Assembly: GCF_018069625.1 (NCBI RefSeq)
Contig: NZ_CP072941.1
Location: forward strand, 9,176,001 to 9,240,000
DNA length: 64,000 nucleotides
Direction: 5' to 3'
From: Streptomyces yatensis
GTDB lineage: Bacteria; Actinomycetota; Actinomycetes; Streptomycetales; Streptomycetaceae
In this document: piece by piece, positions 32,346 to 41,751 of the stretch
Layout: each line of letters begins with the position of its first letter
How positions within the stretch are numbered: position 1 is the stretch's first letter
Notes under the pieces: generated by a model
What the model saw: only the letters and a program-made list of their open reading frames with translations
What the model was told of the DNA's origin: nothing
Database searches by the model: none
Position numbers and translations under genes: made by a program

Positions 32346-35300
32346 ACCAGCAGACCGCCGGGTCACGGCGCGGTCTCATCAGGGCCGCCCACCTCAACGG
32401 AGTCGACGCCGTCGAAGTCGGCGACAGCACCGAACAGGGCACCACCCTCACCGTCACCTTCCTCGGCAAGGCCCCGCACGGCCTGTGCCCGGAGAACGTA
32501 CGCATCGACGGCGGCCGCCGGATCACCGGCATCGAGGTCCTCGACATCTCCGTCGAGCGCGAGGAGGACCCGGAGCTCGACGACAAGCTGCACGTCACCG
32601 TCGACCGGGCCGGGGACACCTCCGCCTACCGGCTCTCCCTCGTGGACACCGATCCCTACGGGCGGCCCGGCACCGAGCCCTTCCCCGGCTTCGACCAGCG
32701 GTATTTCTCCGCCGAGTTCACCTTCCGGCCCGACTGCCCCACCCCCTTCGACTGCGTGGACGGCAAGGAAGCGGGCGACGACCTCCCCGCCACCTTCCGG
32801 CCCGCGCACGCTCCCGGTCCCGCCCCCGTCATCGACTACACCGCCCGCGACTACGACACCCTCCGCCAGGTCGTCCTGGACCGGCTGCGCCTGACCACCC
32901 CCGACTGGATCGAGCGCAACGCCGCCGACCTCGGCACCACCCTGGTCGAGCTGCTCGCCTACACCGCCGACCAGATCAGCTACCAGCAGGACGCGGTCGC
33001 CACCGAGGCCTATCTCGACACCGCCCGCCGCCGGGTGTCCGTACGCCGCCACGTACGGCTCATCGACTACGCCATGCACGACGGCTGCAACGCCCGCGCC
33101 TTCGTCACCGTGGAGACGGTCGAGCCGCTGACCCTGGACCCGGGGGAGTACCGCTTCGCCGCCGTGGATATCCGTACGCTCGGCCCGCTGGACCGGCCGG
33201 ACATCGGGGCGGTGCTCGACGACCGGGAGCTGGCCGTGCTCGACGAGCGCGGGTCGGTGGAGGTGTTCGAGCCCGTCGTCACCGATCGACCCCTCCACCT
33301 GCGGCCGGAACACCACCGCATCCGCCTGTGGACCTGGGGCGGCGAGGTCTGCTCGCTGCCCGTCGGCGCCACCTCCGCCACGCTGCGCGACGCATGGGCC
33401 GACGAGAAGTGCGAAACCCGCACGATCGACCTGCACCCCGGCGATCTGCTGCTCTTCGAGGAGGTGCGGGGGCCGCGCTCCGGCACGCCCGGCGACGCCG
33501 ACCCGTCGCACCGGCAGGCCGTGCGCCTCACCTCCGTCACCCCCGCCGTCGACCGGCTCGCCGAACAGCCGGTGCTGGAGGTCACCTGGGCGGCGGAGGA
33601 CGCCCTGGCCTTCCCGCTGTGCCTGTCAGGCACAGCGGGAACGCGAGGCGGTACGGACTGCGCACCCATCGAGGACGTCAGCGTGGCGCGCGGCAATGTG
33701 GTGCTCGTCGACCACGGGCGCTCGCTGACCTTCTGCTGCGGCACACCGGAGACCTTCACCGTGCCGCCCGTCCCCGCCGTCGTCGGCTCGTGCGAACCTC
33801 CCGCCTTCGGCTGCTTCGACAAGGACGCCGGCAACGCGCCCGCGCGGCTCATCGACTCCCTGCTGGACCGGGCCCGCCACGGGCGGCCGCTCACCGCCGA
33901 CGACGTACGGGAGCTGTTCACCACCGTCGGCCTCGAGGCGACCGGCCGGGCCGGGATCGGCCTGGAGTCGGCCGGGCAGCGGCGCGAGAAGGTCGTGCCC
34001 GGCACCGCGTACGCCCAGGCCGAGGCCCTGCGGACACTTCTCGCCCAGTCCGTCTACCCGGGGATCGCGCCGCGCTTTCGGCCCGTACTGCACCAGGCGC
34101 CCGTCACCCAGGCCGTGCCCTTCCCCGATCCGCGCCATATCGCCGCCGGGCAGGCCGAGCACCTGGCCGCCATTCCGGGGCGGGTGCGGCAGCGGCTCAC
34201 CGAGCTGTGGCGCAGCGCCCGCGACCGCGACGGGCTCTCGGACGAGGAGATCGCCGAGCTCACCGTCCTGTTCGGGCTGCGCGTGCTGGAGCGCCTCCAA
34301 CTGGCCCGCCACCCCGTCCGCGCGCTGCGCGAACTGCTGCACCGCTGCGACCGGCTGCTCGACGCCAAGCTGCGGCGCCTTGGCGCACTGACCGCCAGGG
34401 CCCGGGCGGGCACCGTCCTGGACGGGCGCATCGCCTGGGAGATCGCCCACAGTTGGGGCCGGGCCTACGCGGCCGGGCTGCGCCCCGAGGACCCGGTGCT
34501 GCACGGACCGGCCGCCGCCCTCGCCCCAGATCCACGGGCCGCGCTCCCCGCCGTACGGATCGAAGCCGACGGCGAGACCTGGACACCGCGCCGCGATCTG
34601 CTGGGCTCCCGCCCCCGGGACCGTCACTTCGTCGGGGAGCTGGAGGACGACGGCCGCATCGCGCTGCGCTTCGGCGACGGCCGCTACGGCGCCGAACCGG
34701 CGCCCGGGGGGCGGCTCGCCGTCCACTACCGGATCGGCGGCGGCACGGCGGGCAACGTCGGGCCCGAGGCCATCAACCACCTGGTGCTGTGCCGGGATCC
34801 GGAACGCCCCGAAAAGGCTGCCACCGGGCGACCCCTGCCCGTGGCCGGGGTGCGCAATCCGCTGCCCGCCGTCGGCGGCACCGAGCCCGAGCCGGTCGAG
34901 CAGGTCCGCCAGCTCGCCCCGCTCGACCTGAAGCGCACCCGGCACCGGGCCATCACCGCCGAGGACTACGCGGCGCTCGCCTCCGGGCTGCCCGGTGTGC
35001 GGCGGGCGGCGGCGGAGATCCGCTGGACCGGCAGTGTGCAGGAAGCGCACATCGCCATCGACGCGTACGGGACCGGGGCGCCGTCCCCCGCCCTCCTCGA
35101 CTCGGTCGCGCACGCCCTGGAGGGCTACCGCCGGATCGGACACGACCTGGTGGTCGGCCCGGCCCGCGCCGTGCCGTTGGACATCGCGCTCGCCGTGTGC
35201 GCCGCGCCCGGGCACCAGCACGGGCAGATCCTCGCCGAGCTGTACCGGGCGCTGGGCAGCCGCCGGTTCTCCGGCGGGCGGCTCGGCTTCTTCCACCCCG

Positions 35301-35587
35301 ACGCCCTGACTTTCGGCGAACCGGTGCGGCTCAGCCGGCTGGTGGCCGTCGCCGCGGCGGTGCCGGGCGTGCTGAGCGTCGAGGTCACCCGGCTGCGACG
35401 GCTGTGGCACGAGGGGCTGGAGGGACCGAAGGGGCCCGACGACGGCACCTCGTACGAGACATCGCACGGCGAGGCGCTGGAGGACGGCATCCTGCGGCTC
35501 GGCCCCCTGGAGATCGCCCAATGCGACAACGACCCTGACCGGCCCGAGAACGGCCGTCTGGTCATCGAGCTGAAGGGGGCCCGATGA
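32342..35587 (+). CDS. CIS baseplate assembly protein J-like 1 (Pvc11-like)
   Basis: This 1081-aa protein has YTARDYDTLRQVVLDRLRLT, LGTTLVELLAYTADQISYQQ and TARRRVSVRRHVRLIDY in the N-terminal half, and LRFGDGRYGAEPAPGGRLAV plus KRTRHRAITAEDYAALASGL in the C-terminal half. These are hallmarks of the large putative baseplate assembly proteins of eCIS, equivalent to gpJ/gp6. It forms the wedge ring around the hub. It starts at the ATGA overlap with gp25. Confidence 0.92.
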   Translation: MNQQTAGSRRGLIRAAHLNGVDAVEVGDSTEQGTTLTVTFLGKAPHGLCPENVRIDGGRRITGIEVLDISVEREEDPELDDKLHVTVDRAGDTSAYRLSLVDTDPYGRPGTEPFPGFDQRYFSAEFTFRPDCPTPFDCVDGKEAGDDLPATFRPAHAPGPAPVIDYTARDYDTLRQVVLDRLRLTTPDWIERNAADLGTTLVELLAYTADQISYQQDAVATEAYLDTARRRVSVRRHVRLIDYAMHDGCNARAFVTVETVEPLTLDPGEYRFAAVDIRTLGPLDRPDIGAVLDDRELAVLDERGSVEVFEPVVTDRPLHLRPEHHRIRLWTWGGEVCSLPVGATSATLRDAWADEKCETRTIDLHPGDLLLFEEVRGPRSGTPGDADPSHRQAVRLTSVTPAVDRLAEQPVLEVTWAAEDALAFPLCLSGTAGTRGGTDCAPIEDVSVARGNVVLVDHGRSLTFCCGTPETFTVPPVPAVVGSCEPPAFGCFDKDAGNAPARLIDSLLDRARHGRPLTADDVRELFTTVGLEATGRAGIGLESAGQRREKVVPGTAYAQAEALRTLLAQSVYPGIAPRFRPVLHQAPVTQAVPFPDPRHIAAGQAEHLAAIPGRVRQRLTELWRSARDRDGLSDEEIAELTVLFGLRVLERLQLARHPVRALRELLHRCDRLLDAKLRRLGALTARARAGTVLDGRIAWEIAHSWGRAYAAGLRPEDPVLHGPAAALAPDPRAALPAVRIEADGETWTPRRDLLGSRPRDRHFVGELEDDGRIALRFGDGRYGAEPAPGGRLAVHYRIGGGTAGNVGPEAINHLVLCRDPERPEKAATGRPLPVAGVRNPLPAVGGTEPEPVEQVRQLAPLDLKRTRHRAITAEDYAALASGLPGVRRAAAEIRWTGSVQEAHIAIDAYGTGAPSPALLDSVAHALEGYRRIGHDLVVGPARAVPLDIALAVCAAPGHQHGQILAELYRALGSRRFSGGRLGFFHPDALTFGEPVRLSRLVAVAAAVPGVLSVEVTRLRRLWHEGLEGPKGPDDGTSYETSHGEALEDGILRLGPLEIAQCDNDPDRPENGRLVIELKGAR

Positions 35588-38500
35588 GCGACCACCCCGA
35601 CCACATCAACTCCGGTGGCTGCGGCTGCGGTTGCGGCGGCCACGACGAGCGCCGGGCCCCCGGTGCCCCGCACAACCCGCCCGGCCGCACCGCCCTGGAC
35701 TACCGCGTCGGCGACTACGGCTCCTTCCTGGCCGCCATGCTCGACCGGCTCGCCTCTCCCGCCTACCCCGCGCTGCGCGGCCTGACCGTGCGCACCCCGG
35801 ACGACCCGGCCATCGGGCTGCTGGACGCCTGGGCGGTCCTGGGCGACCTGCTGACCTTCCACTCCGAGCGCATCGCCGACGAGGGCTATCTGCGCACCGC
35901 CCACGACCACCGCTCGCTCGCCCTCCTGGGGCGGCTGGTCGGGCATGTGCCACGGCCCGGCGTGGCCGCCGACACCCACCTCGCGTACACCCTGGACCGG
36001 GATCCGCGCGCCGAGGACGTGGTGGTGACGATTCCGCGCGGCGCCATCAGCCACAGCGTCCCGGCGGCCTCCGACGAGGAGTCGCAGACTTATCAGACGA
36101 GCGAGGACCTGGCTGCCCGCTGGGCCTGGAACGAACTGGCGGTGCGCCGCCGCAGGCCCGCCCTGATCGGCCCCGACGACCTGCGGCGAAGGTCCGAACT
36201 GTTCGTCTCGGGGACCTCGCTCGGGCTGACCGTCGGCGACAAGCTGCTCTTCGTCTTCGGCGGTACGGCCGAGTCCGGGAGTGGGGGGCAGCGGCTGCTG
36301 CTGCCGGTCGCGCGCGTGAGCGTCGACCGTGAGGAGGACGTGACGGCGATCGGGCTGCCGGAGTCCGCCCCGCCGTCCCTCAAGGAACTGGTGGACGAGG
36401 TACGCCGGTGGATCACCGACCCCGAGGCGGGCGAGGACCCGGACGACCGGGGGGACGCCGAGCCCGCGCCGGACCATCCCAATCCGCGTCCCGTCAGCCG
36501 TCTGATCGAGGAGTTCGACGCGCAGGTGCTGGCGCCGCTGCGAGCCGACCTGGACGGGATCACCACGCCCGCGCAGCTCGCCCGGCGGCTCGCCGAACCG
36601 CACGACCGGCTGGCGGAGGCACAGGTGCTGGCCGCCCCGTACGAGGAGGTCGCCGCCTGGTTCGAGCGGCTGGAGGCGGTTCTCGGCCAACTGCGAGAGC
36701 ACGCAGGGGAGTTGGATTCCTCCGGTCCCGGCGGCGAGGTGCGGCTGAGGTCGCAGCTCGCCGAGGACCGGCCCGCGGCCGACAGCGCCACCGGGTCCCC
36801 TGCCACCGCCGCCCACGGCTCCGCCGCCGTACGCGCGCTCGGCGCCGTCCTCCCCGCCCTGCGCACCGGTGTCGTACGGCCCCCCTCCGGCGCCCGCTCC
36901 ACGGCGGCGCACGATCCGAGGCGGCTCTTCGGGCCGGGCTCCGACCTGGCCGCCGGGCTGCTCTCCGCCCTCGACCCAAGGGTGGCCCACGGGATGTACG
37001 CGGCGTGGCGGCGGGCCGCCCCGGCCGCCACCGCCCCGCCGGGGACCGTCCCCCTCCTGCGCGAGCTGCTGGCGATGCGGGTGACGGCCGCGCCCTTCGG
37101 GGCGATGGCGCCGCTCAAGCCGGTGCAGGACGACCGGGGCCGGGTCATCCGGCAGACCGACTGGCCGCTGACCGGCGGTGAGCTGACCGCCGTACGGATC
37201 GTGTACGACACGGCGGGCAAGGTGCCGGTGAAGGCGGAGTTCCAGCACATCGAGACCGGGACGTCGTGGCAGCGCTCCGAGAACCTGCCGCAGAGCGCCG
37301 AGTTCGACCTCGGCCCCGGAAAGGTCCAGCTCTCCACCCGCCTCGGCCAGGACCATGACCTGGGCTGGCTCAGGAGCCGTCCCACCGACTCGCAGGAGCC
37401 CGGTGTCACCGCCACCCTGCTGCCCGGACTGCCCCCGCTCACCCTGTTCGTGTCCCGGCCCGCCGAGGACGGCCGGGTGCATGTGGTCGTGGAGAACGGG
37501 GAGACCCAGCAGTGGATGCTGAGCCGTGGCGAGCCCCCGAAGCAGATCCCGTACGGGAGCTACGAACTGACGCTGCGGTTCACCCCCGGCAGCGAGCCGC
37601 CGGCCGTCGAGATCGGCATCGCCACCGTGCCCGAGCCCGCCAACCGCTATGTCCTGCCACTGGATTCGGTCCAGAACTCCGTCACCGTCGGCAGCTGGGT
37701 GGCCATCGAGCGCCCCCGCAAGGGCTCCGGCGAGCCGGACGGCATTCCGGGCGACAAGAACCTCGCCTTCGTCACCACACGCGTCGTCGCCGTGCGCACC
37801 GCCGCGTACACCAACTACGGCATCACCGGCCGCGGCACCCAGCTCACGCTCGCCGACCCGTGGCTCGACGAACACGATGTGCTGCTCTCCGCGATCCGCG
37901 ACACCACCGTGCACGCGGGCGGTGAGCCGCTGCGCCCGGCGGACGAGCCACTGGGCGAGGATGTGCACGGCAACGAGATCGAGCTCGCCGAGCTGTACGA
38001 CGGGCTGCGGCCGGGCCGCCGGATCGCCGTCTCCGGCGAGCGCACCGACATCCCGGGCCCGGCCGGGCCGGGCGGCCCGACGGGGGTGCGGGGCACGGAA
38101 CTGGCGATGATCGCCGCCGTGGACCAGCGCGTCGACCCCGAACTGCCCGGCGACCACGTCCACACCACCCTGACCCTCACCGCCGACCTGGCGTACCGCT
38201 ACCGCCGGGAGACGGTCCGGGTCCAGGGCAACGTGGTGCCCGCCACCCACGGCGAGAGCCGTGACGAACCCATCGGCAGCGGCGATCCCGCCCTGGCCAA
38301 CCAGACCTTCGCGCTATGGCAGTCGCCACTGACCTGGCTCCCCGCGGACAACCCGCTGGGCGCCACCCCCGCCCTCGACATTCGGGTCGACGGGCTGCTG
38401 TGGCACCGGGTGGACAGCCTCGCCGGACGCGGACCGTACGAGCGCGTCTACGTCACCGGGACCACCGGCGACGGGCGGACCACGGTGACCTTCGGCGACG

Positions 38501-39489
38501 GGGTGCACGGGGCCCGGCTGCCCAGCGGCCACGAGAACGTACGGGCCCGCTACCGCTTCGGCACCGGCAAGGCCGCCAACGTCCCCGCGGACCGCATCAC
38601 CCAGGCCCTGACCCGGCCGCTGGGCGTCACCGCCGTCACCAACCCGCAGCCCGCCACCGGTGGCGCGGACGGCGACGGCCCGGGGATGACCCGCCGCACC
38701 ATCCCGCTCGCCGTCTCCGCGCTCGACCGGCTGGTCTCCCTCCAGGACTACGAGGACTTCGCCCGATCCCGCGCGGGCATCGGCCGAGCCCTGGCCCGCG
38801 AACTGTTCGAGGGGCGGCGCAAGGTGCTTCATGTCACCGTGGCCGGGGTGGACGACGCGCCGATCGGCGCGGACGCGGAGGTGCTGCGCGCCCTGCGCAC
38901 CTCGCTGGCCGCCTACGGGGACACCCGGCTGCCGGTCCGGGTGGATGTGCGCGAGCTCGTCCTGCTGGTACTGGTGGCGCGGGTGAAGGTGGCGCCGGAC
39001 CACTCCTGGGAGCTGGTCGAACCGCGGCTGCGCCAAGCCCTGCTGCGCGAACTGGGCTATCCGGGCCGGGAGTTGGGGCAGCCCGCCGTGCTCTCCGAGG
39101 TCCTCGCCACCGCCCAGTCGGTGCCCGGTGTGGACTATGTGGACGTGGACGCCTTCACCGGCGTCCCGGCCTCCAGCACCCCGCGGGAGCTGGCCGACCT
39201 GGCCGGCCGGCTCACCGAGCCCAGCGCCGTGGTCCCCGCCCGGCCCGCCGAGTACGCCGAGGACACCTACCGGGTCACCGCCACGGACGGCGAGACCCTC
39301 ACCGACATCGCCGGGCGCCACGGCATCCCGCTCGCCGAACTGCTCCGCCTCAACCCCGACATCACCGACACCCGCCGGCTCGCCGAGGGCCGCTCGGTGT
39401 CCGTCTTCCGCGGCATCCGCCCGGCGCGGCTCGCGCTGCTCTCACCCGATGTCCCGGACACGCTGATCCTTACGGAGGTCACCTCATGA
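35584..39489 (+). CDS. CIS baseplate protein J-like 2 (Pvc12-like) with C-terminal LysM
   Basis: This 1301-aa protein begins with a Cys/Gly patch (GGCGCGCGGHDER, residues 10-22) and the J-like DYRVGDYGSFLAAMLDRLAS and LLDAWAVLGDLLTFHSERIA. A C-terminal J-like core (TVTFGDGVHGARLPSGHENV) parallels the previous gene, so the two are distant paralogues. The last ~75 residues contain a LysM module: YRVTATDGETLTDIAGRHGI and PLAELLRLNPDITDTRRLAE. LysM here may bind the sheath/hub or cell wall. It overlaps neighbours on both sides by 4 bp. Confidence 0.9.
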   Translation: MSDHPDHINSGGCGCGCGGHDERRAPGAPHNPPGRTALDYRVGDYGSFLAAMLDRLASPAYPALRGLTVRTPDDPAIGLLDAWAVLGDLLTFHSERIADEGYLRTAHDHRSLALLGRLVGHVPRPGVAADTHLAYTLDRDPRAEDVVVTIPRGAISHSVPAASDEESQTYQTSEDLAARWAWNELAVRRRRPALIGPDDLRRRSELFVSGTSLGLTVGDKLLFVFGGTAESGSGGQRLLLPVARVSVDREEDVTAIGLPESAPPSLKELVDEVRRWITDPEAGEDPDDRGDAEPAPDHPNPRPVSRLIEEFDAQVLAPLRADLDGITTPAQLARRLAEPHDRLAEAQVLAAPYEEVAAWFERLEAVLGQLREHAGELDSSGPGGEVRLRSQLAEDRPAADSATGSPATAAHGSAAVRALGAVLPALRTGVVRPPSGARSTAAHDPRRLFGPGSDLAAGLLSALDPRVAHGMYAAWRRAAPAATAPPGTVPLLRELLAMRVTAAPFGAMAPLKPVQDDRGRVIRQTDWPLTGGELTAVRIVYDTAGKVPVKAEFQHIETGTSWQRSENLPQSAEFDLGPGKVQLSTRLGQDHDLGWLRSRPTDSQEPGVTATLLPGLPPLTLFVSRPAEDGRVHVVVENGETQQWMLSRGEPPKQIPYGSYELTLRFTPGSEPPAVEIGIATVPEPANRYVLPLDSVQNSVTVGSWVAIERPRKGSGEPDGIPGDKNLAFVTTRVVAVRTAAYTNYGITGRGTQLTLADPWLDEHDVLLSAIRDTTVHAGGEPLRPADEPLGEDVHGNEIELAELYDGLRPGRRIAVSGERTDIPGPAGPGGPTGVRGTELAMIAAVDQRVDPELPGDHVHTTLTLTADLAYRYRRETVRVQGNVVPATHGESRDEPIGSGDPALANQTFALWQSPLTWLPADNPLGATPALDIRVDGLLWHRVDSLAGRGPYERVYVTGTTGDGRTTVTFGDGVHGARLPSGHENVRARYRFGTGKAANVPADRITQALTRPLGVTAVTNPQPATGGADGDGPGMTRRTIPLAVSALDRLVSLQDYEDFARSRAGIGRALARELFEGRRKVLHVTVAGVDDAPIGADAEVLRALRTSLAAYGDTRLPVRVDVRELVLLVLVARVKVAPDHSWELVEPRLRQALLRELGYPGRELGQPAVLSEVLATAQSVPGVDYVDVDAFTGVPASSTPRELADLAGRLTEPSAVVPARPAEYAEDTYRVTATDGETLTDIAGRHGIPLAELLRLNPDITDTRRLAEGRSVSVFRGIRPARLALLSPDVPDTLILTEVTS

Positions 39490-41663
39490 GCAGGGAGCCG
39501 GACGGGCTCGCCGAGCTGCTTCCGCAGTGGCACCGCCTCAGGGACGCCGAGGCGGGCGAGCCCCTGCGCGCCCTGCTCGCCGTCATCGCCGAGCAGGTCG
39601 ATCGCGTACGCGACGGGGCCGAGCGGAGTTACGACGACTGGTTCGTGGAGACCGCCACCGCATGGGTGCTGCCCTACCTCGGCGATCTGGTGGGCTACCG
39701 CCCGCTGCCCGGCTACGAACGGGTCCTGGCCACCGGACTGCGCGACGGCGGGCCGCCGGACGCGTCCCGGGCACGGCTGGCCGAGGCACTGGCGCCGCGC
39801 CGCGACGTCGCCGCCACCGTGGCCAACCGGCGGCGCAAGGGCACGCTCGCGCTGCTGGAGGAGCTCTCCGCGTCGGTGGCCGGATGGCCCGCCCGCGCCG
39901 TGGAGTTCTCCCGGCTCACCGCGCACCAGCAGCCGGTCAAGCTCTACGGCGGGACGGGTGGCGCGGCGGCGGACCTGCGCAGGCTCTCCCGGGGCCGGCT
40001 CGCCGATCTGCGGGACGGCGCGGCGCTGGACCTGGCGGGCGGGCCGTTCGGGACGGTGGCGCGCTCGGTGGACGTACGGCGCGCGGGCTCCCGCCGCAGG
40101 CAGGGCGGCCACACCCCGGCCGGGGTCGGGCTGTTCGTCTGGCGGCTGAAGCCCTACCACGTGACCAAGGCGCCCGCGTACTGCATCGACCGGGCCCGCA
40201 ACCTCTACACCTTCTCGATCCTCGGCAACGACACCCCGCTGGTGACCCGGCCCGAACCCGAGCCGTCCACCGCGCACATCGCCACCCTCGACAACGTGCC
40301 CGCGTACATCGGCCGCCGGCAGCTCGCGGACCATCTCCTCGACTCCTACGGACCCGGCAAGAGCTTCACCGTCTGGCGCGACGGCCACGACGAGCCCGTA
40401 CCGCCGTCGGACATCGTGGTGGCCGATCTGACCGACTGGCGCTACCGGGCGAAGCGCGGCCAGGTGGTCATCGACCCCGAGCGCGGCCGGATCGCCTTCG
40501 GCTCGCGCGCCGCGCCACGCCACGGCGTCTGGGTCACCTACCACTACGCGTACCCCGACGACATGGGCGGCGGGGAGTACGAGCGGGACGACCGCGAGAC
40601 CTCCCCGGCCGCGGAGGTCTACCGGGTCGGGCCGGGCTGCGCCCATCAGCGGATCATGGACGCGTACCGGCAGTGGCAGCACGACCGGCGGGGCGGGCGG
40701 TGCGGCCCCGAGGGCATCATCGAGATCACCCACAGCGGCGCCTACCAGGAGCAGCTGGACTTCGACCTGGACCCGGGCGACCGCCTGGAACTGCGCGCCG
40801 CCGAGGGAACCCGGCCGGTGATCCGGCTGCTGGACTGGTACAGCAACCGCCCCGACGCGCTCAATATCCGGGCGCGGGAGGAACCGGAGCACCCCGGTGG
40901 CCAGGCGCCGCGCATCGTGCTGGACGGGCTGCTGATCGCGGGGCGCGGCCTCAATGTCACCGGGCCGGTCGGCGCCGTGGTGCTGCGCCACTGCACCCTC
41001 GTCCCCGGCTGGTCCCTGGAGCCGGAGTGCGAGCCGCGCTCGCCCGACGAGCCCAGTCTGGTCCTGGAGCGCACCACCGCATGCGTCCAGATCGAGCGCA
41101 GCATCCTCGGCACCATCGAGGTCATCGGCGAGGAGGTGCACACCGACCCGCTCGCCCTCCACATCCGCGACTCCATCCTGGACGCCACCGGACACGACCG
41201 CCCGGCGCTGTCCGCCCCGGACTGCCGCCACGCCCACGCCGTGCTGCACGCCCACCGCACCACCGTCATCGGCGAAGTGCACACCCACGCCGTCCAGATC
41301 GGTGAGAACAGCCTCTTCACCGGGCGGATGCACGTGGCCCGGCGCGGGGTCGGATGTCTGCGGTTCAGCTATGTGCCGCCCGGCTCGCGCACCCCCCGCC
41401 GCCACCGCTGCCAGCCGGATCTGGTGGGGGCCGAGGAGGCGTGGCGGGTGCGGCCGTTGTTCGGCGGCGAGCGGTACGGCACACCGGTGTACGGGCAGTT
41501 GGCGGCCGGCTGCGCGGAGGAGGTTCGCCGGGGCGCCGAGGACGGCGCCGAGATGGGCGCCTTCCACGACCTGTACCAGCCGCAGCGCGAGGACAGCCTA
41601 CGGGCGCGGCTCGCGGAGTACGCCCCGGCGGGCACGGACGCGGGAGTCATCGCCGTGACATGA
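39486..41663 (+). CDS. CIS tail protein I-like N-terminus with beta-helix C-terminus
   Basis: This 725-aa protein has a gpI-like N-terminal ~130 residues (LAELLPQWHRLRDAEAGEPL, ATAWVLPYLGDLVGYRPLPG, TVANRRRKGTLALLEELSAS). The middle is (beta-rich) VGLFVWRLKPYHVTKAPAYC. From ~residue 500 repeats such as GAVVLRHCTLVPGW, VQIERSILGTIEVIGEEVHT and LHIRDSILDATG look like a right-handed beta-helix. It may be the outer baseplate or a short receptor/anchor piece. No true fibre gene with a chaperone follows. Confidence 0.82.
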   Translation: MSREPDGLAELLPQWHRLRDAEAGEPLRALLAVIAEQVDRVRDGAERSYDDWFVETATAWVLPYLGDLVGYRPLPGYERVLATGLRDGGPPDASRARLAEALAPRRDVAATVANRRRKGTLALLEELSASVAGWPARAVEFSRLTAHQQPVKLYGGTGGAAADLRRLSRGRLADLRDGAALDLAGGPFGTVARSVDVRRAGSRRRQGGHTPAGVGLFVWRLKPYHVTKAPAYCIDRARNLYTFSILGNDTPLVTRPEPEPSTAHIATLDNVPAYIGRRQLADHLLDSYGPGKSFTVWRDGHDEPVPPSDIVVADLTDWRYRAKRGQVVIDPERGRIAFGSRAAPRHGVWVTYHYAYPDDMGGGEYERDDRETSPAAEVYRVGPGCAHQRIMDAYRQWQHDRRGGRCGPEGIIEITHSGAYQEQLDFDLDPGDRLELRAAEGTRPVIRLLDWYSNRPDALNIRAREEPEHPGGQAPRIVLDGLLIAGRGLNVTGPVGAVVLRHCTLVPGWSLEPECEPRSPDEPSLVLERTTACVQIERSILGTIEVIGEEVHTDPLALHIRDSILDATGHDRPALSAPDCRHAHAVLHAHRTTVIGEVHTHAVQIGENSLFTGRMHVARRGVGCLRFSYVPPGSRTPRRHRCQPDLVGAEEAWRVRPLFGGERYGTPVYGQLAAGCAEEVRRGAEDGAEMGAFHDLYQPQREDSLRARLAEYAPAGTDAGVIAVT

Positions 41664-41751
41664 CCCGATGTGACACCGACCCCCGGCCCGCTCGTCCGGG
41701 CCCCGGCCCGCGCCCGCCCGACTTCCGAACCTTTCGAGGGGGACCCCTTCC

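Noticed and set aside
35125..38250. 1041-codon minus-strand frame opposite the J-like baseplate genes
   Set aside because: Shadow frame; the plus strand carries well-conserved baseplate sequences.
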